Part shown: positions 1-12,483 of the stretch, piece after piece
Layout of the letters: each line of letters begins with the position of its first letter
Position numbering within the stretch: position 1 is the stretch's first letter
From: Marinomonas balearica
GTDB taxonomy: Bacteria; Pseudomonadota; Gammaproteobacteria; Pseudomonadales; Marinomonadaceae
NCBI RefSeq assembly: GCF_004362145.1
Contig: NZ_SNXC01000012.1
Location: 248,001 to 312,000 of the forward strand
Direction of reading: 5' to 3'
DNA: 64,000 bases
Notes under the pieces: generated by a model
Told to the model about the DNA's origin: nothing
The model's database searches: none
Seen by the model: only the letters and a program-made list of their open reading frames with translations
Made by a program: the position numbers and the translations under genes

Positions 1-972
1 CTGATTCGATATCCGGGCGCATTACAGGTGATGGAGTTCGCTGAGGGGAAAGTTCAGCTGGTCGTGGTTAAAGCGGAGACAGGCGGCCCTCTCATTGATC
101 AGCCCATTAGCTACTTAAAAGAACACATGCCATCGATTCAAACTCGAATCGCAGCAATTTATCGTGAAGGCAAAGCCATCAAGCCAGACGGTAATACTCA
201 TATTCGAGCCAATGACGAAGTATTCTTCCTTACGGCTCAGAGAGACGTGCTCGATGTGATGAGTGAGATGCGTCCATTGGATACGCCATATCGCCGTATC
301 ATCATTGCGGGCGGCGGTAACATAGGTGAACGTTTAGCGCAGAGCCTAGAAAAAGAATACCGAGTTAAAATCATTGAACGTAGCCCTGAACGCTGTCGCT
401 ATTTATCAGAAACGCTAAACAACACCATCGTACTCAATGGCGATGCGTCAAAACAGGAATTGCTGCTGGAAGAAAATATCGAGTCGACTGATGTTTTCTG
501 TGCACTGACAAACAACGACGAAGCGAACATCATGTCTTCGATGTTGGCCAAAGTACTTGGCGTGAGAACGGTCATGACGATCATCAACAACCCTGCGTAC
601 GTCGATATCGTACAGAAAGGCATGATAGACATCGCGATTTCGCCGCAACAAACCACCATCAGTAGTTTGCTGTCCTACATCCGTCGTGGTGATGTGGTAA
701 ATGTTCACTCGCTGCGTAAAGGTGCTGCGGAAGCATTAGAAGCCGTCGCACACGGAGATTACAACTCGTCTAAAGTTGTGGGGCGAAAAATCTCAAACAT
801 TAACCTTCCCGAAGGTGCAACGATTGGTGCGATTGTTCGAGGCGATGATATTATTCTTGGCTCAGGAGACGTGAAAATCGAAGCTGAGGATCACGTCATT
901 CTATTTGTCTCTAACAAAAAGCAGATACCTGCGGTAGAGCAACTGTTCCAAGTAGGGCTGACTTTCTTCTAA
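1..972 (+). CDS. trkA: Trk potassium uptake regulator TrkA (5' end outside window)
   Basis: Cytoplasmic NAD-binding regulator of the TrkH/TrkG potassium channel. The reading frame is open from base 1, so the gene starts upstream; about 323 codons are visible against about 458 in E. coli TrkA, so roughly 135 N-terminal residues are missing. Visible parts are the end of the first RCK_N domain, the first RCK_C domain, a second Rossmann domain opening with GGGNIGE at about codon 105, and a second RCK_C domain. The first ATG in the frame, at 28, lies inside a domain and is not the real start. trkH follows 129 bp downstream on the same strand, so the two halves of the Trk system are probably co-transcribed. 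Confidence 0.93.
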   Translation: MIRYPGALQVMEFAEGKVQLVVVKAETGGPLIDQPISYLKEHMPSIQTRIAAIYREGKAIKPDGNTHIRANDEVFFLTAQRDVLDVMSEMRPLDTPYRRIIIAGGGNIGERLAQSLEKEYRVKIIERSPERCRYLSETLNNTIVLNGDASKQELLLEENIESTDVFCALTNNDEANIMSSMLAKVLGVRTVMTIINNPAYVDIVQKGMIDIAISPQQTTISSLLSYIRRGDVVNVHSLRKGAAEALEAVAHGDYNSSKVVGRKISNINLPEGATIGAIVRGDDIILGSGDVKIEAEDHVILFVSNKKQIPAVEQLFQVGLTFF

Positions 973-1101
973 TCCAAATACTTAAATCAGCGAGCAAACG
1001 TCGAATGAGCCCAAGCTCATTCGCAAGTAATCGAAAGCAAGATCAAACAAAAATAAGCGCGCTGAGTGATTCAGCGACAACAAGTAAATTGGAAAAGACA
1101 T

Positions 1102-2550
1102 ATGCGCATTCAGGTTATTCTACGAGTTATTGGCATATTAGTGATGGTGTTCAGCCTGTCTCTGATCCCGCCTATTATTGTTTCTCTTATATATCAGGAT
1201 GGCGCACTGAACGCTTTTATCTCTGCACTTGGCATTAACTTAATCAGCGGTTTGCTACTTTGGTTGCCGGTTCGAAACCAAAGAGCCGATTTAAAAATTC
1301 GGGATGGGGTCGTAGTGACTGTTCTGTTCTGGTTTGTATTGGGTCTATCGGGATCGGTTCCGTTTCTAATCTCCACCGACCCAGTGCTCACGTTTACTGA
1401 TGCACTTTTTGAGTCTATCTCTGCTCTTACCACGACGGGTGCAACCATCCTAACTCACATTGATAATTTACCGCCGTCAATCCTCTTCTATCGCCAACAA
1501 CTTCAATGGTTAGGGGGAATGGGGATTATCGTACTGGCGGTGGCCATTATGCCGATGCTCGGCATCGGTGGTATGCAGCTATATCGTGCTGAAACGCCAG
1601 GTCCTGTAAAAGATTCAAAGCTAACGCCACGAATTGCAGAAACAGCAAAAGCGCTTTGGTATATATACGCTTCTTTAACGACCGTTTGCGCGATCGGATA
1701 TTGGTTAGCGGGGATGAGTTTATTTGATGCTATCTGTCACAGTTTCTCTACCGTAGCAATTGGTGGTTTCTCCACGCATGACGCAAGCATCGGCTATTTC
1801 GACAGCGTCGCGATAGAAATCGTTTGCTCACTCTTTATGTTTATTTCCGCCATCAACTTTGGGCTGCACTTTTTTGCTTGGAGAAACCAAAGTGTACTGC
1901 ATTACTTCCAAGATCCTGAAGCTCGCTTCTTTATCTTTATTCTCTTTTGTACGATCACCCTAGCAACATTAGGACTCACTCTTACATCAACCTACGACTG
2001 GGATGTATCTATCCGTTATGCGGTCTTTGAGAGCATCTCAATTGCGACCACAGCAGGGTTTGGTACATCCGACTTCTCAACTTGGCCTCACTTCCTTCCG
2101 TTCTTATTGATCGTTACATCGTTTGCGGGTGGCTGTGCCAGTTCTACTGGCGGCGGTATGAAAGTCATGCGGATACTGTTGATCCTAAAGCAAGGTGTTC
2201 GGGAGATCCAAAGGCTGGTGCATCCAAGTGCCGTAATCCCAATCAAAGTAGGGGGTAAGGCAATTCCTGAACGCGTTGTTTCAGCAGTGTGGGGATTCTT
2301 CTCTGCCTATCTGATTGTTTATGTCATCCTTATGATTGGCTTGATGGCAACAGGCATCGATCAAGTTACGGCTTGGTCAGCCGTCGCTGCAACGCTTAAT
2401 AACTTGGGGCCTGGCCTAGGAGAAGTTTCTGCCAATTTTGCCAGTGTAAACGACCCAGCGAAATGGATGCTGTGCTTTGCTATGCTCCTTGGGCGTTTAG
2501 AGGTCTTTACTTTACTGGTACTGTTTACGCCTATGTTTTGGCAACGATAA
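1102..2550 (+). CDS. trkH: Trk potassium uptake transmembrane protein TrkH
   Basis: Inner-membrane pore subunit for potassium uptake, working with TrkA. The start is placed at the ATG at 1102, behind a GGAAAAG ribosome site, giving 482 residues, close to the 483 of E. coli TrkH. An in-frame ATG at 1066 would add 12 polar residues and is less likely. The protein is strongly hydrophobic, with the repeated M1-P-M2 units and filter-type segments TTTGAT, AIGGFS, TTAGFG and NNLGPG, and the conserved segments GGMGIIVLAVAI and RLEVFTLLVLF. It sits directly behind trkA, as expected for a trkAH operon. Confidence 0.95.
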   Translation: MRIQVILRVIGILVMVFSLSLIPPIIVSLIYQDGALNAFISALGINLISGLLLWLPVRNQRADLKIRDGVVVTVLFWFVLGLSGSVPFLISTDPVLTFTDALFESISALTTTGATILTHIDNLPPSILFYRQQLQWLGGMGIIVLAVAIMPMLGIGGMQLYRAETPGPVKDSKLTPRIAETAKALWYIYASLTTVCAIGYWLAGMSLFDAICHSFSTVAIGGFSTHDASIGYFDSVAIEIVCSLFMFISAINFGLHFFAWRNQSVLHYFQDPEARFFIFILFCTITLATLGLTLTSTYDWDVSIRYAVFESISIATTAGFGTSDFSTWPHFLPFLLIVTSFAGGCASSTGGGMKVMRILLILKQGVREIQRLVHPSAVIPIKVGGKAIPERVVSAVWGFFSAYLIVYVILMIGLMATGIDQVTAWSAVAATLNNLGPGLGEVSANFASVNDPAKWMLCFAMLLGRLEVFTLLVLFTPMFWQR

Positions 2551-2586
2551 CTCGAATTGACGAGACACACGTAAGAAGGAATTAAC

Positions 2587-3060
2587 ATGACACCGGCCAT
2601 CAACCAACTGAAAAAAGCAAAAAAGGGGTTTTCAATTCATGAATACGAGCATGATCCCAGCTGCAAAAATTTTGGTAACGAAGCCGTTGAAAAGTTAGGC
2701 CTGCAGGCAAAAGAAGTATTCAAAACCTTACTTGTGTCTGATGATAAACAGTTTTTTGTTTGCATCGTACCAGTCAACTGCACGCTCAATTTAAAGCGTG
2801 CAGCCTCAGCACTGAAGGTGAAAAAGCTTCGAATGGCAGATCCAAAAGAAGCTGAGCGATTAACCGGGTATTTAGTCGGAGGCATTAGTCCTCTCGGGCA
2901 GAAAAAAGCACTGATAACCCTCATAGATAAGAGTGCCGAATGTCTCGACAAAATCTATGTCAGTGGGGGCAAGCGAGGGTTAGACATTGGCCTGTCACCC
3001 CTTGATTTAGCAACGCAGTGTCGACAGGCGCAATTTGCAGATATTAGAGACGTCGCTTAA
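2587..3060 (+). CDS. ybaK: Cys-tRNA(Pro) deacylase, YbaK/EbsC family
   Basis: Predicted trans-editing enzyme that hydrolyses mischarged Cys-tRNA(Pro) in the cytoplasm. The 157 residues span a single YbaK/aminoacyl-tRNA deacylase domain. Lys46 falls where the catalytic lysine of the Haemophilus YbaK protein is known to lie, and the GGISPLG loop characteristic of the family is present near residue 98. It begins 36 bp after trkH on the same strand and may be read through from it, although no functional link to potassium uptake is known. An AAGGA ribosome site precedes the ATG. Confidence 0.9.
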   Translation: MTPAINQLKKAKKGFSIHEYEHDPSCKNFGNEAVEKLGLQAKEVFKTLLVSDDKQFFVCIVPVNCTLNLKRAASALKVKKLRMADPKEAERLTGYLVGGISPLGQKKALITLIDKSAECLDKIYVSGGKRGLDIGLSPLDLATQCRQAQFADIRDVA

Positions 3061-3114
3061 TTTGAATGCAATAAAGCGAATACTGAACAATCGAAGGCAA
3101 ATGCTAACCTGAAA

Positions 3115-4014
3115 TCACATATCAGATGAACGCGGATACAAGGAAGAGCCGTCAGCTTGTTTTTTAAATCGCTTATATTCCCATTGATATTGCTCAGGGT
3201 GGCGCATTATCAATGATTCTAGATCTTTATTTAACGCTGCTGTGGAAGTTGGTAAGTCCTCACTGTAGAACGCCTGATCTAAGGGAAACACTTCAAATTT
3301 TAATGCTGTTTTCGTTTGAAAGGCGGCACAAATATACGCCTTTGCTCCAGACTTAGACGTTAACTGACTCGCCAGTGTCATGGTATACGCAGGCTGGCCA
3401 AAAAATGGAACATACTCGCCACTGCCTTCAGCTGGGACTTGATCAGGAAGAATTCCAACCACGCCACCAGACTTTAACGCCTTCATTAACTGCATAACAC
3501 CGCGACGATCCGTAGGGGCCAACTCCGTACCCGCTCTTTTGCGAGACTCCAAAATAAATGCGTCCATTGCTTTGTCTTTTTGCGGACGGTACATAGTGGT
3601 CATCGTACGCATCTGCGACACAAAAGAAGGAATAAACTCCCAACTTCCTAAATGAGGCGCCATGAGTAAAACACCTTGGTCGCTTTCCAGCGCCTGTTTA
3701 AACTCTTCAACACCTTCTCCAAACTCCAATAGCTTAATCAGCTCATCAGGAGTCCGAGTCCAAGCATGCAACATCTCCATACTCGTTTGGCCCATATGAA
3801 TGAGTCGCTGATTACGAAGTGACTTTCGTTGAGCCAGAGGCATATCGGGAAAACAAAGTAACAAGTTCTGATCAATCCCTTCAACCGTGCGTTTGTCTAA
3901 GCGAATAAGACAGCGACCCATTAAACGCCCCAATGTTCGTTTAACCGAAAACGGCAAAGCACCGATAAGTTTTAAACTCGCAACAAGCACAGACTTAGGT
4001 TGATCTGAAGACAT
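3115..4014 (-). CDS. Lipid A biosynthesis acyltransferase family (LpxL/LpxM-like)
   Basis: Predicted membrane-associated acyltransferase of the LpxL/HtrB family, which adds secondary acyl chains to lipid A from acyl-ACP. The 299 residues contain the family HX4E catalytic motif (His121, Glu126 in HLGSWE) and the downstream GILPDQ block near residue 195. A hydrophobic N-terminal stretch (about residues 8-22) could anchor it to the inner membrane. It is convergent with ybaK and divergent from gmhB; both neighbours in lipopolysaccharide synthesis (heptose phosphatase and lipid A acylation) share the 251-bp spacer. Which acylation step it performs cannot be decided by reading. Confidence 0.85.
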   Translation of the reverse strand: MSSDQPKSVLVASLKLIGALPFSVKRTLGRLMGRCLIRLDKRTVEGIDQNLLLCFPDMPLAQRKSLRNQRLIHMGQTSMEMLHAWTRTPDELIKLLEFGEGVEEFKQALESDQGVLLMAPHLGSWEFIPSFVSQMRTMTTMYRPQKDKAMDAFILESRKRAGTELAPTDRRGVMQLMKALKSGGVVGILPDQVPAEGSGEYVPFFGQPAYTMTLASQLTSKSGAKAYICAAFQTKTALKFEVFPLDQAFYSEDLPTSTAALNKDLESLIMRHPEQYQWEYKRFKKQADGSSLYPRSSDM

Positions 4015-4265
4015 AGGCCACCATTTACCACAAAACAGAATAATGAAAGTGTGTATTGTACTCTATTTCTCAGAATCCTATTTATCAGAATCACAGCTTA
4101 TCAATAAAAGTCGCATTGGAAGAACAAACGCAGTAAGTTATACGCATGCTCTTATTTGCTTTGTTGTCTTTGTTGTCTTTGTTAGAAAACAACTCGACCT
4201 GCAAATGCAGCAATGATACAAACAATCTCCTTTTTGAACTTAATTAGAAGTGACAGAAACTGAAA
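4015..4265. promoter_or_regulatory. Divergent spacer between the acyltransferase gene and gmhB
   Basis: This 251-bp spacer must hold the promoters of both divergent lipopolysaccharide genes. It contains a short direct reiteration of TTTGTTGTC around 4158-4184. I see no clear operator or RNA gene. Confidence 0.4.
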
Positions 4266-4847
4266 ATGCCGCAAATTACAGATCAAAATAACATCAAAAC
4301 TAAACCTATTATTTTGTTAGATCGTGATGGTGTCATCAATTATGACTCAGACGCATACATTAAATCTGTCGATGAATGGCAACCTCTTCCGGGGAGTATT
4401 AAAGCTATTGCCGCACTTTCAAAAGCAGGGTTTAGAGTGTTTGTTGTAACCAATCAATCAGGCATTGCTCGTGGTTATTACGATGAAGCTGAGCTGCTCG
4501 CAATGCACCAAAAAATGATGGCATTGGTTGAAGCGGAAGGCGGTACTATCGAAGGGATCGAATACTGTCCTCATGGGCCTGACGACGGATGCAGCTGCAG
4601 AAAGCCTTTACCGGGTATGATCGAATCCATTGAAAGTAAAATCAACGCAGATTTTACTCAAACACAGGCAATCATGGTTGGCGATAGCAAACGAGATCTA
4701 GAAGCCGGTCACGCACGGGGCTGTCACCCTGCATTGGTACTAACAGGTAAAGGCAGAGACTCTCAATACAAAGAGTTCAATTTCTACTTTGATGTGTACG
4801 CTGATCTAGCGGCATTTGCGTTGGCAACCCTTCATAAATTTGCCTGA
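4266..4847 (+). CDS. gmhB: D-glycero-beta-D-manno-heptose 1,7-bisphosphate 7-phosphatase
   Basis: HAD-superfamily phosphatase of ADP-heptose synthesis for the lipopolysaccharide inner core, acting in the cytoplasm. The HAD nucleophile motif DRDGVIN is seen with Asp19 and Asp21. The zinc-binding loop characteristic of GmhB is complete (Cys101, His103, Cys109, Cys111), and the third HAD motif appears as GDSKRDLEAG near residue 141. The length of 193 fits the family (about 190). The ribosome site in front of the ATG is weak. It lies beside a lipid A acyltransferase gene, which fits a role in the cell envelope. Confidence 0.94.
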   Translation: MPQITDQNNIKTKPIILLDRDGVINYDSDAYIKSVDEWQPLPGSIKAIAALSKAGFRVFVVTNQSGIARGYYDEAELLAMHQKMMALVEAEGGTIEGIEYCPHGPDDGCSCRKPLPGMIESIESKINADFTQTQAIMVGDSKRDLEAGHARGCHPALVLTGKGRDSQYKEFNFYFDVYADLAAFALATLHKFA

Positions 4848-4854
4848 GCGTCCT

Positions 4855-4893
4855 ATGACGATTATCTCACTGTGAGAGTCGGATAATCGTCAT
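4855..4893. other. Nested inverted repeat between convergent genes
   Basis: A perfect 12-bp inverted repeat (ATGACGATTATC at 4855-4866 and its complement at 4882-4893) encloses a smaller palindrome, CTCACTGTGAG. It lies between the 3' ends of gmhB and the convergent MFS gene. There is no T-tract on either side, so it is not a typical intrinsic terminator, but its position suits a bidirectional mRNA-end stabiliser. Confidence 0.5.
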
Positions 4894-4913
4894 GAAGCTC
4901 GTACGCTATTAGA

Positions 4914-6065
4914 TCACTCATATCGTTTTGCTAGCCTTAGAACATAGGTCCAGCTCGAAACAAAAAAAGCCAACAGAACCAACAATAATATTGGAAACGA
5001 ATCAACGCCAAGCACTTCGATCAAAGGACCTGTTAAAGAAGGGGCGACCAACGCACCGAGACCACAGCAGAAGAAGATGATGCCGGTTCGTTTACCTGTT
5101 AAGGTTAAAATACGATTAGCAAAGGAGAAAATCATAGGGAAAAGTGCAGAGCACCCGAAGCCTAGACCGAAAACGATCAATTCCAACATATGACCTTTTT
5201 CAGAGCCTACACTCATCGCTAAAATAGAAACGCCGCATACCAGCATCAAGATATAAACACACGGCACAACCGCTAAAAAACGCAATAAGGGAACAAAGAT
5301 CAAGCGCCCCAATGACATGGCCATAAAAAACCATGTTGCCAACACAGCTGCATTATCAGTAGTAAGACCTTTTAGAGTTCCATACGTTGAAATCCAGCCT
5401 GCAACCGTGACTTCCATTCCTACATACAAAAAAATCACGACTAAGAACGAAACGAACAACTTAGTTTGATTTTTCGGAACCTCTGTTTGAGTATCAGAAG
5501 GCGTATCTAATACCGGGGTGGGTTGCTTAAACAACAGAATAGGGAACAGAATAGAATACAGCCCGATGAGCCAAATCCCCCAACCGTAGCTCCCTCCTAA
5601 CCAATTCATCGCAACAAAAATAAGAGGCGCCACCATGGCTCCCAAACTGTAACTTAAATGCAATGCCGTTACATAAGATTCGACTTTTTCGCGGTGTAAC
5701 CAAAGCATCATCAAGTTACCGCCTGTATTAATGGAGACTTCACTTGCCCCAAGCAAGACAAACAAACCTATCAACATCCACAAGCTGGTAGAAAAGGGCA
5801 CCAGCAACGTCGCGACAATCATGATTCCTAACATCGCAATCAAATAGTGGTGGCCTGTAAATCGGTCATACATTCTGGCAGCAACCAATGCTCCCAAAAT
5901 ATTGCCAATACCTCTGGCAGTAAACAGCACGGAAATTCCAGTGACCGTTGAATTAGAAAGATGTGCCAAATAAATCAAGCATGGCCCTAACATACCACTG
6001 ACGGCACCACAGGCGATAAACATCAAACAATAAGTTGATGTGCGTTTCCATTCAAATATACGCAT
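4914..6065 (-). CDS. MFS transporter
   Basis: A 383-residue integral membrane protein with about twelve hydrophobic segments, split into two six-helix halves by a polar loop near residues 195-210. The A-loop between helices 2 and 3 reads AARMYDRFTGHH, a variant of the MFS signature, and helix 1 begins after a short basic N-terminus. The overall feel is of the sugar-type FHS branch of the superfamily (NaGLT1/MFSD4-like), but the substrate cannot be called. It stands alone between convergent gmhB and the upstream HxlR gene. A palindrome at 6171-6183 lies in its upstream region. Confidence 0.8.
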   Translation of the reverse strand: MRIFEWKRTSTYCLMFIACGAVSGMLGPCLIYLAHLSNSTVTGISVLFTARGIGNILGALVAARMYDRFTGHHYLIAMLGIMIVATLLVPFSTSLWMLIGLFVLLGASEVSINTGGNLMMLWLHREKVESYVTALHLSYSLGAMVAPLIFVAMNWLGGSYGWGIWLIGLYSILFPILLFKQPTPVLDTPSDTQTEVPKNQTKLFVSFLVVIFLYVGMEVTVAGWISTYGTLKGLTTDNAAVLATWFFMAMSLGRLIFVPLLRFLAVVPCVYILMLVCGVSILAMSVGSEKGHMLELIVFGLGFGCSALFPMIFSFANRILTLTGKRTGIIFFCCGLGALVAPSLTGPLIEVLGVDSFPILLLVLLAFFVSSWTYVLRLAKRYE

Positions 6066-6170
6066 TTTTTAGATCTCAAAGGCAATGACAAGCACACGTA
6101 TGCGGGCAAAAAGAAGAGACGAATGCTCCTCTGAACAAAATGCATTTAATCATGGAGGTTAAATTAAAAA

Positions 6171-6183
6171 AAGTAACTTACTT
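6171..6183. promoter_or_regulatory. Palindrome upstream of the MFS gene
   Basis: A perfect dyad AAGTAA-C-TTACTT lies about 105 bp upstream of the MFS start. Its half-site resembles the CTTAC repeats in front of the HxlR gene at 6677-6705, so the same HxlR protein might bind both. This is inference from similarity by eye. Confidence 0.3.
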
Positions 6184-6258
6184 CAAAAAGAAGCGCTTAA
6201 TTTTCTTAAATATTAATCTGCAAAAACGTGACCATAAATAAGCGTATAGTAGGCCAAA

Positions 6259-6675
6259 TCAACTGCCCAATTTCTGCTTCATAATGTTCATCGTATTACC
6301 TTCAATCCAGCACACTAATTCCAGTACTTTTTGACAAGCTTCTTGCCCTAAATCCGTTAATTTATACTCAACATGCGGCGGAACAACGGGGTAGACGGTA
6401 CGTTCAACAAGGCCATCCCCTTCAAGCTGTTTTAGTGTTTGTGCCAGCATCTTTTCACTTACGCCTTCAAGTCGGCGGCGCAAGTAACTAAAACGGCGAT
6501 TTTCACCATCCCGTAGCGCAACAAACACCATGATTCCCCAGCGACTTGTTATGTGTTTCATAATCTCTCGTGAAGGACAGTTACTCGATAACACATCACC
6601 GCGATCGTATTCTGAAAACATCTTCTCAACGTCAATACCTAACGGCTTGCTCTCTAATTGCACTACTTTTTTCAT
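6259..6675 (-). CDS. HxlR-family redox-responsive transcriptional regulator (YtfH/QorR type)
   Basis: A 138-residue winged-helix regulator that closely resembles E. coli YtfH: CPSRE followed by HxTSRWG, then VSEKMLAQ and YPVVPPHVEY. Cys33 in the CPSR block corresponds to the single conserved cysteine through which QorR-type regulators sense quinones and oxidants. It is divergent from a quinone oxidoreductase gene of the QorB/YtfG type, the same pairing as ytfH-ytfG in E. coli, so it very probably represses that gene until oxidised. The first 14 residues are an N-terminal extension relative to YtfH. Confidence 0.88.
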   Translation of the reverse strand: MKKVVQLESKPLGIDVEKMFSEYDRGDVLSSNCPSREIMKHITSRWGIMVFVALRDGENRRFSYLRRRLEGVSEKMLAQTLKQLEGDGLVERTVYPVVPPHVEYKLTDLGQEACQKVLELVCWIEGNTMNIMKQKLGS

Positions 6676-6712
6676 ACTTACCTTTTTGTACGTACTTACT
6701 TTTAGTTAGTTT
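6676..6712. promoter_or_regulatory. Candidate HxlR operator in the divergent spacer
   Basis: Just upstream of the HxlR start are two direct TACTTAC repeats (6676-6682 and 6693-6699), a GTACGTAC palindrome (6688-6695) and a weak inverted CTTAC/GTTAG pair (6695-6710). QorR/YtfH-type regulators are known to bind paired GTAC-TTAC half-sites, so this is the probable autoregulatory and qorB operator. Confidence 0.5.
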
Positions 6713-6800
6713 CTAGTCTAAATTAGTTTTATCAAATTAACCAACGGCTTTTTCATTCAAAGCAATTTTTAGAAAAGAAGATTACGTAGGAGTTTCAGTT

Positions 6801-7652
6801 ATGATTTTAGTAACAGGCGCAACAGGAAAATTGGGAAAACTGGTCATAGAGAGTCTAATTTCACGCGGCACACCAGCAAACAGCATCATTGCGGGCGTTC
6901 GCTCTCCAGAAAAAGCGGCAGACCTTGCAGGTCAAGGAATAGCAGTTCGTAAAGCAGATTATTCTGATCCAGCGACACTCGTCCCAGCATTCGAAGGCGT
7001 AAAACGCTTAGTTTTGGTTTCCTCAAGTGAAGTTGGCCAGCGTCTTTCACAACACCAAAATGTCATCAACGCCGCTAAAGAAGCAGGCGTGGAACTTATC
7101 GTCTATACCAGCCTTCTTAAAGCAACAGATTCTCCGTTGATCTTAGCTCAAGAGCACATCGGTACAGAACAAGCACTGGCTGAATCTGGTGTTCCACATG
7201 CAATATTACGCAACAGCTGGTACTCTGAAAATTATACGGAAAACCTAGGAATGGCACTGGAACACGGCGCAGTACTGGGCAGTGCAAAAGAAGGCAAATT
7301 TGCCACAGCGACACGAGCAGATTACGCCGAAGCCGCAGCGGTTGCCGTTTCAACGGAAGGTCACGCCGGTAAAATATACGAGCTAGCAGGCAGCACGGCG
7401 TTTACATTAACCGAATACGCTCAATACGTGAGTGAGCTGTCTGAAAAAGCCGTTATATACCAAGACCTTCCAGCAGAAGAGTTCACAAAAATACTCATAG
7501 AAGTCGGTCTTCCTGAAGGGTTCGCTGCAGTTCTAGCAGACTCAGACGTGGGTGCCTCCAATGGCGCACTATACAGCGACAGCAAGGATCTAGAAACGCT
7601 TATTGGTCGTCCATCTACACCTATCCAAGACAGCATTAAAGCGGTGCTTTAA
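6801..7652 (+). CDS. qorB: NAD(P)H:quinone oxidoreductase, QorB/YtfG type (NmrA fold)
   Basis: A 283-residue atypical short-chain-dehydrogenase fold protein of the NmrA/QorB group, close in length to E. coli YtfG (286). The dinucleotide-binding loop TGATGKLG is at residues 5-12. Conserved QorB blocks are seen: VYTSLLKATDSPL, LAQEHIGTEQAL, ILRNSWYSENYTENL and TRADYAEAAAV. The predicted reaction is NADPH-dependent quinone reduction in the cytoplasm. The divergent HxlR regulator supports the assignment. A GTAGGAG ribosome site precedes the ATG. Confidence 0.88.
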   Translation: MILVTGATGKLGKLVIESLISRGTPANSIIAGVRSPEKAADLAGQGIAVRKADYSDPATLVPAFEGVKRLVLVSSSEVGQRLSQHQNVINAAKEAGVELIVYTSLLKATDSPLILAQEHIGTEQALAESGVPHAILRNSWYSENYTENLGMALEHGAVLGSAKEGKFATATRADYAEAAAVAVSTEGHAGKIYELAGSTAFTLTEYAQYVSELSEKAVIYQDLPAEEFTKILIEVGLPEGFAAVLADSDVGASNGALYSDSKDLETLIGRPSTPIQDSIKAVL

Positions 7653-7715
7653 GCAACGACATAGCGTCAAAACTTGCGGCTCATCGTTTCTACTGCATTG
7701 AGCTACTAGAAATAT

Positions 7716-7754
7716 AAAAAAGCCCGATTTAGAAAACTAAATCGGGCTTTTTTT
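7716..7754. terminator. Bidirectional intrinsic terminator between qorB and gyrB
   Basis: A 16-bp perfect stem (7716-7731 with 7738-7753) around the loop GAAAAC carries an A-tract on the left and a T-tract on the right, so it can end transcription from both convergent genes. Confidence 0.92.
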
Positions 7755-7775
7755 AACGCTTAACTAAATTAACGA

Positions 7776-11292
<3,517 letters not shown>

Positions 11293-11353
11293 ATTTGGAA
11301 GGCTTTATAAAAGGTGTGATCGAACTCGAACACACCTTTGTATTATTGAAGTG

Positions 11354-12451
11354 TTACAGACGCATCGGCATAACGACGTATTGCGCTGCATGGCTTTGTG
11401 CTTCTTCAATCAAAGCACTGCTGTTTGAATCGTTCATTGCGATGCGAACTTCTTGCGCGTCAACCACGCCAAGTACATCAAGTAGATAGCCAACATTGAA
11501 GCCAACTTCCATTCCATCGCCCTGATATTGAACTAAGACAGACTCTTCGGCTTCTTCTTGTTCAGGGTTGTTAGCAAATACTTGAAGCATGCCGTTGGAT
11601 AAGATCAAACGCACACCGCGGTATTTTTCATTCGAAAGGATCGATGCTCGTAAAAATACTTGGCGCAATTCCTGACGATCAGCGATCACCATTTTTTCGT
11701 TATTTCTTGGAATAACTCGATGATAATCTGGGAACTTACCGTCCACCAGCTTCGATGTGAAAGTATAATCTGCAACCGTTGCACGAACGTGGTTTGAGCC
11801 GATTTTTAGCTCAACCAGCTCATCCGTATCACTCAACAAACGATTCAATTCTAACACCCCTTTACGAGGCACAATCACTTGAGTCAAATCGCCGCTCACT
11901 TGAGCGTCTTCTATAGCCGTCGCTAAACGGTGTCCATCGGTTGCGACAACACGCAACTGACCGTCTGCAACTTCAAACAGCATACCGTTCAAATAGTAAC
12001 GAACGTCTTGGTTCGCCATTGCAAATCCGGTACGGTCAATGAGGCGACGCACGCTCGATTGTGCAATATTGACGGTCAAATCACCTTGCATATCCTGAAT
12101 GTTTGGAAACTCATCAGCAGGTAATGTCGACAAACTAAAACGAGAGCGACCTGAACGGATAGTGGCTTTTTGTTCGTCTAAAGAGAACTCAATCACAGCG
12201 CTATCAGGAAGGCTTTTACAGATGTCTACCAACTTACGCGCAGGAACCGTGACTCGGCCTTCTTGGCATTCATCAAGTGGCACCTGACCAACCAATTCAA
12301 CTTCTAAATCGGAGCCTGTTAGCGTCAATACCTGGTCTTTAACCTCAACCAGTACGTTTGCTAATACTGGCATAGTTTGTTTACGTTCAACGACACCGGC
12401 AACTAATTGTAATGGCTTTAGAAGCGTCTCGCGGACGACTGAAAATTTCAT
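11354..12451 (-). CDS. dnaN: DNA polymerase III sliding clamp, beta subunit
   Basis: Processivity clamp of DNA polymerase III. The 365 residues (E. coli 366) start MKFSVVRETLLKPLQ and end in the canonical clamp terminus YVVMPMRL, which forms part of the ligand pocket. Three clamp repeats can be followed through the chain. It is separated from dnaA by 32 bp and belongs to the same minus-strand operon. Confidence 0.98.
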   Translation of the reverse strand: MKFSVVRETLLKPLQLVAGVVERKQTMPVLANVLVEVKDQVLTLTGSDLEVELVGQVPLDECQEGRVTVPARKLVDICKSLPDSAVIEFSLDEQKATIRSGRSRFSLSTLPADEFPNIQDMQGDLTVNIAQSSVRRLIDRTGFAMANQDVRYYLNGMLFEVADGQLRVVATDGHRLATAIEDAQVSGDLTQVIVPRKGVLELNRLLSDTDELVELKIGSNHVRATVADYTFTSKLVDGKFPDYHRVIPRNNEKMVIADRQELRQVFLRASILSNEKYRGVRLILSNGMLQVFANNPEQEEAEESVLVQYQGDGMEVGFNVGYLLDVLGVVDAQEVRIAMNDSNSSALIEEAQSHAAQYVVMPMRL

Positions 12452-12483
12452 ATTTTCCTCATTAACTTTAAGTCTTAGACCGA

